Notes: generated by a model not told the origin, from the sequence alone. DNA of 64,000 bases from Siphonodentalium dalli (GCA_032622095.1 CP136066.1:147963559-148027558); one strand, 5' to 3'; shown: positions 31,510 through 45,400, counted from the stretch's first letter. Made by a program: numbers and translations.

Positions 31510-34093
31510 GGTTACCTAGCAGGGTTACCCGGCGTTGCCCAGGTTAATGTATGCTGTGGATTTTTTGGGAATAGAGAATGCTCTTGCTTAAAGTGTTAAT
31601 AAATAAATTGTATATTCAAATAGCATCACAAAACATGATTATTACAGTCATGGAATATAAGTAGTGGCTCACCTTGTCAATTGTCATTCTGTTTATCGCG
31701 ATTAATCCGTTCCACCAATAATGAAGTATTTATTTATTTACAACTGCGTATACATTATATACGTTACAATATGATACATGCACATCATAAGCACATTAGT
31801 TCGATAAAAGATGATAATTGGGTTTTACATATTGAGATGTATCAATCAATCTAGTGGGTTGGACTAAGATCTCGAGGACACATGTCTATCATATCTCCAT
31901 GAAGATACAGATGTTTCAAAGAAATTTCCAGGTGCTCCTCTGTTCATGGTGCTATATATTGACTAAATATTCTAATTTAAACGAAATGTTGCTGCGCACT
32001 TATATCAGCTGCATGTGCCAGGTACAGAGCGAGAATTTGAAATGTTTATGTCAGTCGATGAGTCTGTTCTAAAACCCTTGTCAGATGTCAGTATTGGTAG
32101 GATCCTGAAAAGTCTTGTGCTACTAACTGCATTTTCTTGTATATCAGAAGAAACTATATTTGACTGCACACTGTGACCACTATTTTTGTACAGGCCTTTC
32201 ATATCTTTTGACAAATTGTAACTTTTTGTGGAAACTATTGAATGGAACAGACTATATTTTGTTATTATATATATGCAATCCTCTGACGGTTCGAGGTCTC
32301 TCAGTTTGCACGAATATATGTATCTCTTCAATAGAATGATAAATATACGTTTAATGCTTCTTCTAGTTATCTCTTTTTGCTAGCTCATTGTGTCAATGCC
32401 TTGATTGCATTCCCATATAAATATGACTATTAAGAAGATATAATTGTTCAAGTGACTTATGTGGGTCACCATATGTCGGGATTGTGAAATGTGAACGACC
32501 AACTACTTAAAATGATATGGAGATGGCCTGGTGACTGTATATAACTTATATGTGGATATCGGCGAATAGCAATCGTATCAAACGCTGACTCGAACAACGC
32601 CATATTGCGAAGGTGATTATGTATTCGTTTGGTGGAAATCAGCGACAAAACTATTTCACCATATTTTTTTAATTTCCCTCCCACCAACAGCGTCATTTTA
32701 GAAAATTTTAACCCGCACCATTATCTTCCTTATAAAAAGTTACCCCTCTTAGAACGCCTTGGTGCCATCTCGATTGTACCGCGTGAAGTTATATATAGAA
32801 CGCACACAGACAGACAAAAAGTCAGACAGACAGCACGATTTTATTTCTTGTATCATTTGAGAAGAACGTGTCTGAATTTGATGGTAATTGGTACTAAAAA
32901 TATTTTGTATCAGTTTTGGTGACCCTCCCGTCCCTATTTCGGACTCAAGCTGCACACACTAAGACTCATTAGAGATTAGAGATGCATATATATGAAATTG
33001 GTGAAAATTGGCGAGTATACAAATTCGTATCAAATTTAAGGTCCCCATATCTCTCACCCATAGGGCACCAATTTGGTGTATCTAAACCACACGATAAGAT
33101 TCCTCGTATCACGGAGAAGAATATGTATCAATCTGGTGGAAATCGGCACTAAACATATAGATATAATTTTTTGTGTCCCTCTTATCTCTATACACCACTG
33201 ACTCGAAAGGCCCCACTTGTGACATCCTTAAACCACACGATTACACTCCTGATATCATGGAGATGATTGTTTATAAGTTTGGTGATAGTCGGCGACTAAA
33301 CAATTTTTTTTATCAAATTTAGATTCCTCATATCATGGATAAGAACGTGTATCAATTTGATGGAAATTGGCGCTAAAAAAAATTGTGCATCAATTTTGGT
33401 GCCCTTGTCCCTTTCAATGCAACCCTGACTCGAATGAGGCCACATCTGACAGATAAAAGCCACACCATTAGACTCCTCATACCATGGGGATGATTTTGTA
33501 TAAGTGTGGTGGCAATCGGCGACTTATTATCAAATTTAGTGCCCACCCCCTCCCAATCTCTCATCCAAAAACAACAATTTGGCGTTGTTAAATCGCACAA
33601 TTAGATTCCTTGTATCGTGAAGAAGAATATATATCAATTTGGTGGAAATCGGCGCTAAAATTAGTTTTATCAATTTTGGTGCCCCTCTCCCCTTCCGTTC
33701 ATCCCTGACTCAAACGACGCCACTTTTGACATATTTAAACCACACCGTTGGATTCTTCATATGATGGGGATGATTATATGTAAGTTTCGTGGCAATCGGC
33801 GACAAAAACAAATCTGCCCCCCCCCCTTCCGGGCACCCCTGACGCGAACGGCGCGACTTTTGCCATATTTAAACCACGCCATTAGATTCTTCATATTATG
33901 GGGATGATTATATATAAGTTTGGTGGCAATCGGCGACAAATATTTTTTCTGCCCCTCCCCCTTTTCTGCCCCTGACAACAACGGCGTCACTTTAGAAAAT
34001 TCTAACCCCGACCATTATCTTTCTCTTAAAAAGCTACTCCTAGTAGACCTCTTTGGCATCATCTAGATGGTCCCCTGTGAATTTCTATAGAAC

Positions 34094-34132
<39 letters not shown>

Positions 34133-34149
34133 TTCGCAAATATAGATAT

Positions 34150-34188
<39 letters not shown>

Positions 34189-34190
34189 AC
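31510..34190. mobile_element. Composite satellite-like insertion, unclassified
   Basis: It replaces about 110 nt of the unit. It opens with 'gttacccggcgttgcccagg', a GC-rich near-palindrome. From about 33000 to 33960 it is a decayed tandem array of two alternating monomers, one ending 'ggtggcaatcggcgac' and one ending 'ggtggaaatcggcgcta'. A module beginning 'cgtca.tttagaaaatt' and ending in CAGACAGA runs occurs at about 32690-32830 and again at about 33984-34131. It closes with (ACAG)n and (TA)n microsatellites. No credible gene is present. Confidence 0.7.
34092..34190. repeat. ACAG and TA microsatellites
   Basis: About nine ACAG units (34094-34131) are followed by a (TA)n run (34150-34186) at the right edge of the insertion. 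Confidence 0.9.
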
Positions 34191-34588
34191 ATGAAAAATC
34201 AACCCGTGCTATCCCACCCTCCTCCCTCAACAGGACTGTCATGTTGCTTAAGTGATACTAGTAAGAGTAACAACAGCTCTTCGCCACCTGCATATACACA
34301 CTGCTGCCATGTATGGCCGGCTTTAGACTGGCATGTCCATGACCGAAAGATGGAATCCCTAAATACAGGCAGCAGTGACAATATATGCAGCTGGCCAAGT
34401 ACTGTCATCGTACATAGAAAGATAGAGAGGAAAATAGAGTAGTAGAAGAGAAATATACATATGAATACGCTCGTCTGACAAGTCGTGCCATCGATTACCA
34501 TCAAGGAGCGCACAGGAAAGCAAGCCAAAGCTTGCTTATTTCCACTGTGGTCCTTAATGGTAACCGACCACATGACTGACCAGGCCAA

Positions 34589-36904
34589 ATAATTCCTGTT
34601 TTATTAGGTGATTCCATGTAGCCAAGTTGCAGTTAGGTTCAATATATTTTACATAATTATTCCACAATGTGATTCCTTTGTAGAAAAAGCTATTGTAACC
34701 AAATACCCTAACATGAGGCACTGATAATCTAAAGATTCCAGACCGGAGATTATATTTACAATGAGTGTTCGAAAATTGGAATCCATCTCTTAGGTAGGTA
34801 GGAGCTTTCCCATCTGTTATATTTTTCATAATAGTCAGCTTTCTTTGGGAAACTCTGGATTCAACCGGAAGCCATTTAATGGTTTTAAACTCTTCATAAC
34901 CTATATGTGAAAATCTATCCAAGCTCAGAACAAACCGGATTAATTTGTTTTTAAATATTTGTAGTTTATTTTTGGTAGTTGTATACAAAGAGCTATACCA
35001 AATAGAGGATGGATAATCGAGGTGGCATTGAATTAATGAGTTAGCAAGTAGTTTCTTTGTGAAAGGGGTTAGAAAGTCAGCCTTTCTATATAAAAATTTG
35101 AGACGAGCAGTTACTTTATTTAGTACCTGTTTGGCCATTTGTTCCCCAGTGAGACTTTCATCGAGACAGGCACCCAGATATTTCACCTCCTTGACGGATT
35201 GAATATTGATACCATTGCAGCAGATTGCAAGTTCGGGACATTTATTAATTTTGCGTTTGGAGCCAAAATAAGATGGATTCTGTTTTACCTAAATGAAGTG
35301 ACAATTTGTTGTCGACTAGCCAGTGGCTTAGTGATGTTAATTCAGTACTCAGCTGATCTGCTATCACTTTTGAATCATTTCCCGAGACTATCAAAGCTGA
35401 GTCATCTGCGTACAGTAGTAACTTGCAATTTACGGCTGCAACGGCATCATTCACGTATAATAAAAACAGAAGAGGTCCCAATATTCACCCTTGAGGGACA
35501 CCACACGTGATATTCATAGCATGTGAGTGTGTTGCACTTATGTCAGTAATTTGGGTCCTGTCTGACAGATATGATGAGAACCATGTTAACCCTTTGAACC
35601 CGAGAGACCGGAATACCGGTCCAATCCTTATATTCCTATATCCCGGGAGACCGGAATACCGGTCCGGAAATCAGATGATATTTGACATGAAATTACAGCT
35701 CAATGAACGCACATATTAACTAGAATCGTACTTCTACTTTGCACACACGTGTCACATGTTTACCCACGTGACTTTGATCGACAAACTGATGACAGAGGGT
35801 TTGTTTCTTTGCGCATGCGCAGAGGCCTATTTCGAAGAAAAAAAAAACCCGATTTATATCGTTGGAAAAGGAGAAGTATTTCGTTAGAAATTTTGCGATC
35901 AAAGCCCAAATTAACTAGAATAGTGCTTCTATACTTTGCGCGAATGAGTCACATGTTCATATCTCTGATTTTTGCAGCCAAATTGGAAACAGGGGGTCTG
36001 TTTCTTCGCGCAACCACACAGGTGCATTTTGAGAAACGCCTTCTATTGTAGGCAAAGTGTAAGAATTTCGTTATAAATATATAGCGCGACCAAAGGAAGC
36101 CGCAAATTTATCTATATACATGTACATGTATATTGAACGTGGAATAGACTGTCTCGTTAAAATACATTGTGACATATTTCACCGCACACTTGTTCAGTTA
36201 GCATAGTAGATTGCCATATAGTTGAGCGTGTATACATGTATATACGTCCCAATTAAGAGCTTTATGAGTTACGTCATCGGAACACTATATAACGTCAGGC
36301 GCCTCGGGTTGGGTTCATTTAACGTTCAGGACGTCAGGGTTCAAAGGGTTAAGGTGTTATTATCGCTGCCTAGAGCACTTAATTTGTCCAAAAGGATAGT
36401 ATGGTTCACAGTGTCAAATGCTTTCTGGGGGTCAATAAAGACCATTCCAGTAAGCGATCCTTTATCCATGTTCCTTCTAATAGAGTCGGTGAGAGAGATA
36501 ACGGTAGATTCGGTTGAGAAGCCAGCTCTAAACCCCGATTGATGCTCATATAATAAATTATTCTGTGTTAGGTATTCTTCCATTTGTTTATAAACAATTT
36601 TCTCCAGGATTTTGGAAGCCAGATTTAGGATGGAAACCGGTCTATAATTACCGGGTGAAGTTTTTTCATTTTTCTTATAAATGGGAACCACTCTTGCAAC
36701 TTTCAAATCGTTTGGAATGATCCCGTAGTGTATTGTCAGATTTATAATGTGAGTCAAGGGGGAAGAAATCACAGAAGCGCCATCTCGAAGAAACCTTGCT
36801 GGTATCATATCCAATAAGTGCAATGGGAAGTTGGAGATATTTAAATTGGACAACCCACACGAATAGTCTCTAGCACGGCCCTCATTATTTCGAAAGTTAT
36901 ACAT
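34589..36904 (-). mobile_element. Retrotransposon C, unit 3, split by a MITE
   Basis: RT fragments lie on both sides of the 35590-36348 insertion. The VFIDPQKAFDTVNH region is in frame with the upstream part, unlike in units 1-2. The serine codon of PQGS is a stop (TGA, 35485-35487). About 80 nt are missing at the 3' end. Confidence 0.85.
35590..36348. mobile_element. piggyBac-like MITE, 759 bp, in element C of unit 3
   Basis: It is flanked by TTAA (35586-35589 and 36349-36352), which is single in the uninterrupted units. Termini are CCCTTTGAACCC and GGGTTCAAAGGG. Near the left end 'gagaccggaataccggtcc' occurs twice. No transposase frame is seen, so it is non-autonomous. Confidence 0.9.
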
Positions 36905-36912
36905 GTACTAAC

Positions 36913-37050
36913 CCCGCGTCAACGAGTTTCTTTGTATGGCACTCTGTCCTCTTCCATCGCTGAAATCATCCGCTAGTCTGAAGGACATTCTCTCGATGAA
37001 CGCGTAATCTGCCTCAGCTCTCAGCATTGCGTTCATATGCAATTTGTCGA
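36913..37050 (-). CDS. Gene 3 exon 3
   Basis: 138 nt, unchanged protein sequence relative to gene 1, with splice sites intact. Confidence 0.75.
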
Positions 37051-38397
37051 CTGGAATTGGAAGAAAAAACATGACTGAATAATGATTCCTTACGAGAAAA
37101 CAAATTAAATTTAATAGGAGATTATGAACGAGTTGCATAGATATGGTATATTGGATGGTCCGTCAATGATTAGACGTATTTTGTGTTTCATGCCAATACA
37201 GGATGAGTCGCCAATCCATGCATGTTTACCCGAATGGCGAAGGCGATCCCCTGACATTTTCGTGATTTTCCGCAAATTCACTTATAATATATAGACGAAA
37301 GTCTATCTGTAGGGAACACACGAACATATATGTATGTATACCTGTATTAAACAGTTTTAGAGCAGTTGAGTTGGTTCTTGCAACGCGACCACAAGAGGTA
37401 TCTTTGTTGGTGTGTCTCGCAATACTGCCACCACCACCGATATACTGGGCAATGTCTACTCAAATGCTCCCTACTGATAATAGAGTTCTCTTGGAATCTT
37501 CAGATTTGCCAATTACCACAAAATGACAACAGCCAAATGACAAACATTTTACACCTCGTACCTCGACAGATTATTTGCACGACGGTGGAAATCTGTCTTG
37601 AAATATTACTACGTCATCCCAGGTTTTATTCATACATGGTTATTCGTGTATTTTAAATGATGTCCTTAGCTATTGTCATATATATGATATCTTATTAAAT
37701 ACACATTACACATACTTTGCGAACTAAGTAGCTCAGTTTGTTACTAGCCTGTTATATACAGGTATACATAAGTAATAAATGCCTACTGGTCACGATGTAT
37801 TCACTGGTTAGATGGACATGCATGAGAGTGTGGCGTTGACACAGACGCCACTAGGTGGAGATCGTATGCATGCACGATGGTTCTTTTCATTCCATGAATA
37901 CACGCTGAGAACAGTCTGTAGGTAAGTACTTACCCATCGTCTTAATCAAACAATTGATCAATGCCTTTAACACACGTTAAAACTTCTCACTGTCGCCAAA
38001 GTCAATTTAACTGTCAGACAACTTAGGTGGCATAGATATAATCTAATAAAATTGCATAGACCAAAACAGGAGCAAGACAGTGGTTAGTTTCTATCAATTG
38101 CAGATCTATCCGGAAATTAATTAGATTGAGCAAATTTGTCGTTTCAGTTTGTTGTTTTATAATCCATTTGTATGGTGTACATTGAAGAGCGTTTAGTATG
38201 CTTGTTTTTATCATTTTGTGACAAACCGGATACAACATCTTTAGTCTGAGAAATGGTGTGACCCATACTTCAGGGACGTGATCCGGACATTCATTGGTTA
38301 AAAGGGGTGTGTATTTAGACCACCCATGCGCGTTAACCAATCCGTTTTCGCAACTTTTCATTTGCACTCTCATCGATATGAAATTAGATTGTTTTAC

Positions 38398-38600
38398 CTG
38401 GTACTTGAAAGCTTCCAACTCATAATAAGTTCCAACCAAAACATCATCTAGTATTGGACATTTTCTGACCGATGACGAATTAATATAATTTTTTGTATCG
38501 AGAATTGGAAAATAATCAATCCACGTTTCATGCACCGATAGTGGTTGGTTATTTATAATAACAGAAACATTCAACCATTGTTTCCTTCCGAAATGGCCGA
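38398..38600 (-). pseudogene. Gene 3 exon 2, 4-nt deletion at the 3' end
   Basis: 203 nt instead of 207, because four bases before the donor CAG are lost. Without splicing, the frame runs on into the intron to 38023. Confidence 0.75.
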
Positions 38601-39365
38601 CTGCTGTTCATCCAGCCACGAATATACGATAGAGAGCTGGTTCTTTTATTTCCAATGTACGGGGTATATTCAGACTTAGTTCACTGCCAAAAGCTTATTG
38701 CGACACACCCGAGCGCAGAGGACGCGAGTATGTCAGGGGATCCTGTGCTATCATCCCTAGGGGACATTTTAAGAATAAGAAATAGGTTAAATTTGGTGCA
38801 CATTGTGTGGTTTTGGCAGTCATATCGGAGGCGGACTAGAATCAAAATTTTACAGTATAAAATAATACTATTAGATACAACTATGAGGTAACCGTAATTG
38901 GCGAAAAAAGTGTGCAGGCACAGTCATGTTCTCTGTCAATCCCGACTATACGTCGCCTCTGACCATATTTATCAGGTTATCCTGACAATCACCGCCGACT
39001 ATTTTCGTGAGTTTGTTCAACTCATTATTCTATTGTTTAGTACCAGCGATCTGTTCCACATGTGGAACAATCCCCACACAAGAGCTCCGACAGTTAAACA
39101 AAGTCCAATAATCTAATAAAATAAATACATGAGACAGAAGAAGGATGAGGTGGGTAAAATTAATTCTACCATCACAGCTATATATAATTCGGTATAGGAT
39201 AAAACAAATTTCTGTACTAATCAACAAAATTAATGAACATCATAACATTATTTGGTATTATTTGACCAGGCATTCTTGAATATTGATGTTTATATGTGCA
39301 AGTTTATTAAACTATGGACGGATTATTGTACGATATATCACAGAAAAGAAACCCAAATTACTCAC

Positions 39366-39756
39366 ATTCAGAGTGGGCTTCGTCTGCCTCCATCCTTGTC
39401 CCGGACACGTTCGGTCGGTAAACCCAATACGTGTTATTCCAATTGGTCCTTATGCTGCCAGAATATTTCCCCGCGGCTGCAGTTCGGGGTTTTATGCTTT
39501 CATTGGCAACTACTTCCTCATCATTCCCCGAAAGCACTATCCATCTCCACTGGAACAGTGTCCCAATAGCGAGCACAACTTGCGCAAACCAGCGCCCGGG
39601 TTGCGCTGGTTTCTGGTAGGCGCGAGCTGCTTTCGACGGGTCCCACGAACCCAGTTCCGGTATGCAACCGGTGACTGCCAGCTGATCACAACCAGTGTTT
39701 GTTTCGAAATCTATTTCAAAAACATACGTTCCTTTACTATGTTTCCAATCCATCAT
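39366..39756 (-). CDS. Gene 3 exon 1: CBM20 domain
   Basis: Open and well conserved. QKPAQPG replaces QKPEQPG. The GTGAGTAA donor is present. Confidence 0.82.
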
Positions 39757-41275
39757 AGATGTATAATTATAGTGAAATATAATAAAATGCTGAATATGCT
39801 GCAAAGGTTGTTGGAAAATGTAGAGAAAATTCGAAGCACGTCAGATTAACAAAGATTTGTTTCTGGTCTGAAGGCAAAGTCGCATTGGGAGAGCCAAGAT
39901 GTGTTGCGACGACAACTGATTGTGACGTCGGGGTCGCGTTGCGTAATTACCATGTATTGCAGTGGCCTGCATATGGTGCCAAAATTGTGCACGTTGTGAC
40001 AAAAGCACTAAACTTGGCATATAATCTCGATGGTGTGTGAAAACGAGAAAGAAGAAGAAACTAAATTTTCAAGATGCCCGTGGTTGTTGCCATGGTAACC
40101 GATTTTCAAAATGGCCATCGAAATCCCTTCTGTGAGTCGATATAGGAGGCCAAATGCATACTTTTCCAATCATATTTTAATGCAAAATTTAATTAGTTGA
40201 TAACTTAGTGTAATTGGATGTTTAATCGGAGTATGCATGTGCTGTTCAAACAAGAATTGCTGAACATGGGGTCCAAAATTACTTAGAATATGGCCTCCAT
40301 TTAACGTAAAATTTCTTACAATATGGCCTCCATTTAACCGCAAAATTACGATAATTTAATTATTTCAATTGCGTGTATTCTTATAACCTTATCTTAAACA
40401 ATTAGCACAGTGAAACTGACGAAATGATATATAGAACAACTGACTTACATGTCAGGTACATTATAAAGATGCACATAATATTTGTCCCAGCGAGCATATC
40501 ACCACAGTATACGTATGATCAGTCATTCGTTGGGCTCAATATGCAGCGGTGCTACTGTCGCATTTCTCTCGACGTTATCATATTAGACCAATAGCTTTGT
40601 GCCAAAATTTTGCAAAATCGTGACAGAATTTACTAAAGCATGATACTTTGCCGATATGCGGAGTGGGACAAGGGAAAACATTTTGCGGGGGTTGGGCAGA
40701 AATAATGTACTTCACTGAAGGTGAAGGTCCCAATTCGAAATTGCATGTTTTTCTGTGACTTTTCTGATTCCGATATCGCAATAAACATTGAATTAATTAC
40801 CCAGGAGAAATTCCATAATTGTAAACGACGCAAAGCAAAATCGCTCATAAAGTCACTTAAATCGTGAACTTTTGAGTTAGGACCTTCACCTACATTAAAG
40901 TAAATTATTAAGGAACAGATAATAACTAAGAGATATATTCCCCCCGTTATTTTTTCAACTTCACAAGGATCCCTGCCAAAACTTCAAAAAGATCCAAGGT
41001 TTTGTATACTGGTGGAATATGATCTCCACGGGCGTTAGCCATATCTGAGTTTCATGACATGATCTAAGCTCGACCAGTCGTCACGCTGTGGGAAAATTGA
41101 ACCAGCACAAACGAAACTATATCAAACTTACCGACAATTACCAGAAACAAAAACTCTTATTTCCGCCCCAAAATCGACAAATTTGTTCGGAAATCTATAC
41201 GGTGTAGGTACGGTATGTTTTGAAGTACATGTATAACTGTTACGAAATGGGTTCGCACGACCCATGTCCATTTAA

Positions 41276-41655
41276 CCCTTTACCCAACAAACCGGCCAAA
41301 AACGGCCAAATAAAGCTGCAACAGCCTAAATTATCTTGGGTCTGTCTCAATAAAACCATACAAATATGGATATCATTGGAACCGGCTCATTGACCACATT
41401 GTGATGGTTACAGTTATGCCCTGTGCCAATGCATTCTCTTATATATGCGAGTCGACCATAGGTCGCCTCCCATATATAAGAGAATACATTGGCCTAAAAT
41501 AAATCTCTTTTTAACACTTTTTACCATTTTTTCTTACATTCTTTAACAATTTTATAATTTTTAATGTGTTAAGCCAATGCATTCTCTTATATATGCGAGG
41601 CGACCTATGGTATAAGAGGATGCATTGGCACAGGGCCGTTCTGTTGGGTAAAGGG
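41276..41655. mobile_element. piggyBac-like hairpin MITE, unit 3 copy
   Basis: Flanked by perfect TTAA on both sides (41272-41275, 41656-41659). Terminal repeats are as in unit 1, and the second hairpin has lost part of its loop and arm. Confidence 0.88.
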
Positions 41656-42400
41656 TTAAGGAGATTTTGGCGTTCAAATTTCACAAGCTCGAAAAATATT
41701 GATGAAATCACTTGAACACTTATATCTTATCAACGATAATTACGCCCATATATTATTGGAGTTTACTGCGAAGCTGATCTGGCCGTGTCAATGGAGCGAT
41801 GAGGATATCTCGCAGAACAATACATTTCAGTTTTATTCAGAGTTATTTCGGTAAATATACAACAAACTGTTTCATCTGGCAAATATTACGACAAATAAAA
41901 AAAGCGGAACGGCCGCGGTTTCTCATGTTGCAGTATGTAACTTTTATGACCGCGTTAATTGCTCTCGATATTTAGGTTTGAACAATGGCTGGGCCACTAT
42001 GGAAGATTTTATTCCGGGAATACAATGCATAGTATAACAGCTAACATTGCTGATGAATTATGTCTCAGTTGGAATGTAGACTAAATGTCATATTTCGAAG
42101 TGTCAGGTGTGTATTTAATCCGATTAGTAGATTTTTTATCAGCATTTGTGGTGTTGTGAATGAGAAACTTGCAGTGAGAAGCATATATGAAATATGATCC
42201 CTTTTTCCCGCCAGGAGGTGAAATTTATTACTTTTCCATATTGCTTTATGTTTGGGTTATTCCATAATGTACATGCTGATATTTTACGATTGTTTCGATC
42301 TTTCTCTAGAAATTTTGTGAATGCCATCAGGACATCATGCCAAAAAGGATTGGTTAATTTTTGTGCCTGTTTTTCTATGTAAGAATAGTCATAAGTAAGG

Positions 42401-42414
42401 AACATAGGGTCATT
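42401..42414. repeat. Target-site duplication of LINE E, left copy
   Basis: AACATAGGGTCATT, repeated exactly at 46448-46461. It is present once in the other units. Confidence 0.95.
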
Positions 42415-45400
42415 TTCTACATGTACCCATACATGTCCCATTGACACTTCATCTTATTACAATCATGTTCTTCGTTGTTTTATCAACGATTCTGTGTATA
42501 TATTGTTTCACCATTGTCTATCATGTTTTTTCATGTTGATACATTCCAATCATGCCACCGTTTCTCTGACCCACAAAAACAACTGTATCTCTCATACATT
42601 CTGTTAGCAAACTGCCGACTTTCTCTCACTCCAGGATATCAGTTATTACAGCTGTTAACCGGTTTCGGGCTGCTTAGCTTTGATCTCGCCCAAAGTATTT
42701 GATGGGGATCTCAGCGATGCAGCACCGTGCCGCGATTGGCAGCTTTAATGACATAAAGTATAAAAACAGGCCGAAAATGGATTTACATCGAAAAAGTAAA
42801 TTTTACAAAATCCCCAAGGGATGTAACCTAAGACTGCCACTTGTCCTTGTCGTAATAACAATGCTGCTTCTAAGTTCTGGATCCGTTCATAGCAATCCGG
42901 GACCAAATTCACAAACTGACATAACAGGGAACATAACTGTTTTTCAATATAATATCCGCAGTATTAGAAATAAGCTACATAAAATAGTTGAAGCTATAAA
43001 CGAATATGACATTCTTTGCTTCACTGAAACACACCTCGACCCAACCTACCATACGGAAAAATTGTTAATTGAAAACTTCCATCGTCCGTTTAGATCTGAC
43101 CGAAACTCGTATGGCGGTGGAATTTGTGTATATTTCGCTAAGCATCTGGTTTACAAACGGAGAACCGAACTCGAGTTTGACGCCTCTGTCTTTTGGTTTG
43201 AGATCGCGAATAAATCGAATCGAGTCCTCCTCGCATTAACCTACAGATCGGAGCAATTCTGTAACATAAACTATTGTGACCTCTTTGAAGAATCAATAGA
43301 TAATGCCTTGAAAATAACTGAAAATTTAATTCTACTCGGTGATTTTAACTCCAATCTGTTAAATCCGCATTCGAAACTCAGTGAAATAGTTGGTCATTAT
43401 ACATTCAAGGATGTAATTAAAAAACCAACAAGAGTCACGCTCACATCCCAAACACTTCTGGACCCCATAATCGTGAGCAATAACTTACAAGTGTACGACG
43501 CCGACACTCTAAATCTTGGTTTCTCAGATCATTATGGTGTTTATGCGATATTAAAATTCAAAAAATATGAAACTACATCATTTAAGAGAACTATATGGAA
43601 ATATAAACACGGAGATTATACCAGGGCTAACAGTATGTTAGATGCTATTAACTGGCAAGAAGAATTAAATACAGTTGAAGATTTAGACCATGCTGTCTCC
43701 CGATTCTGTAATTTATTCATCTCAGTAATGGAAGAGACAGTCCCCAAATCAACAGTCACGATACGAACAAATGACAAGTTTTGGTTCAACTCAGATATAA
43801 GAAGGGAGATCAGACGCAGAGATAGATTGAGAAAAATAGCCATAAAACGAAATTCAGATGTCTCATGGAGAAATTATAAAGATATCAGAAATAAAGTAAA
43901 CAACATGAAGAAATACGCGAAAGCACAATTTCATTCTAAACTTGAAGAACGAGTAAATGAATCCCCATCCCCACGCGACTTTTGGCAAACAATAAATTAT
44001 TTGCTGAACAAAAAGAAATCCACATGCATCCCACCATTATATAGTCAACACGGAGATGATGGAAAAACCTATGTGACAGATGATCGCGAGAAAGCGAAGT
44101 GTTTAAACGAGGCCTTCATTTTAAATTCAAATATCGATGATCGTGGTCACGAAATTCCAACCCTTCTCCGTAGATGCTCCAAATCGCTATCCAATATTAT
44201 TTTCACCCGAGATAAGATCATTACTGCAATTAAATCACTCAAAGTTAACAAAGCCCATGGATTTGATGGCATAAGCCCAAAAATGATTCACGCTACTGCT
44301 GAATCGATTGTTGTTCCATTAGAAATTATTTTTTAAAAGTCAGTGGAGCTCGGCCAATTCCCATCAGACTGGAAAAAAGCAAATGTTATCCCCATATTTA
44401 AAAAAGATGATCCTGCCGATTGTATAAATTACCGTCCCATTTCCCTCCTTCCGAGCCTCGGCAAAGTGTTTGAAAAAATAATTACCCAACATCTTATGTC
44501 ATTTTTCCAAGATAACAAACTAATGTACCAACATCAATCTGGTTTTATTCCCGGACATAGCACGACCTTCCAATTAACAGATCTATATCATAACCTCTTT
44601 CAGACTCTCGATAATGACTTATACACATGTTCAGTTTTTTGCGATATATCAAAGGCATTTGAAAGAGTCTGGCATAGGGGACTGATATATAAGCTAGAAC
44701 AATACGGCATATCCGGTCCGTTATTGAAATGGCTGGAAGATTACCTCAGTAATCGAAAACAACGAGTCTTAATAAACAATTCATATTCCAACTTCCAACC
44801 CATTCCAGCCGGAGTTCCCCAAGGATAAATACTCGGACCTTTCCTTTTCCTGGTATATATAAATGATCTCCCAGATAATTTAAATTCCGAAACAAGAATG
44901 TACGCAGATGACACATGTCTCACGTCCAAACACTATGACATAAAGCTGCTAGAAAGAAGTGTAAACCAAGACCTTAATAAAATATCAGATTGGGCCAACA
45001 AATGGCTTGTAAACTTTAATCCAACCAAAACTAAGGCAATATTGTTCTCCCTGACCCCTCGAGAGGTCCCTCTAGATTTAACCTTCCAAAATAAAAGAAT
45101 TGACATAATTGAGTCGCATAAACACCTTGGTCTCGAAATACAAAGCAATTTAAATTAGAATATCCAAATTGAATCTATAGTCAAAAAAGTTGTCCCGCGA
45201 CTATCGATACTCAGAAGATACAAGTACAACCTAGATCGAAGAACACTCGATAAGATATACAAGGCCTATATCTTACCTCTCCTAGATTATGCGGACGTAA
45301 TTTGGGAAAACGCGCCGACATATTTACTAAATAAACTTGACCGGATTCACGTTGATGCCGCTAGAATAGTTACAGGGCTCACGCGCTCAGTTCCCAATAA

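Larger units (their letters stand above)
29714..39756 (-). pseudogene. Gene 3: CBM20-domain gene with exon 2 frameshift
   Basis: Exons on the minus strand: 39366-39756, 38398-38600, 36913-37050, 31001-31063 and 29714-30438. Exons 1, 3 and 5 are open. Exon 2 lacks 4 nt just inside its donor, so it ends in phase 0 and exon 3 would be read out of frame to an early stop. Exon 4's donor is changed from GTAAGT to GTAATT. Introns are bloated by the satellite block and the MITE. If exon 2 were skipped, exon 1 (phase 1) would join exon 3 in frame, so a shorter protein remains possible. Probably a pseudogene, possibly an exon-skipping isoform. Confidence 0.65.
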
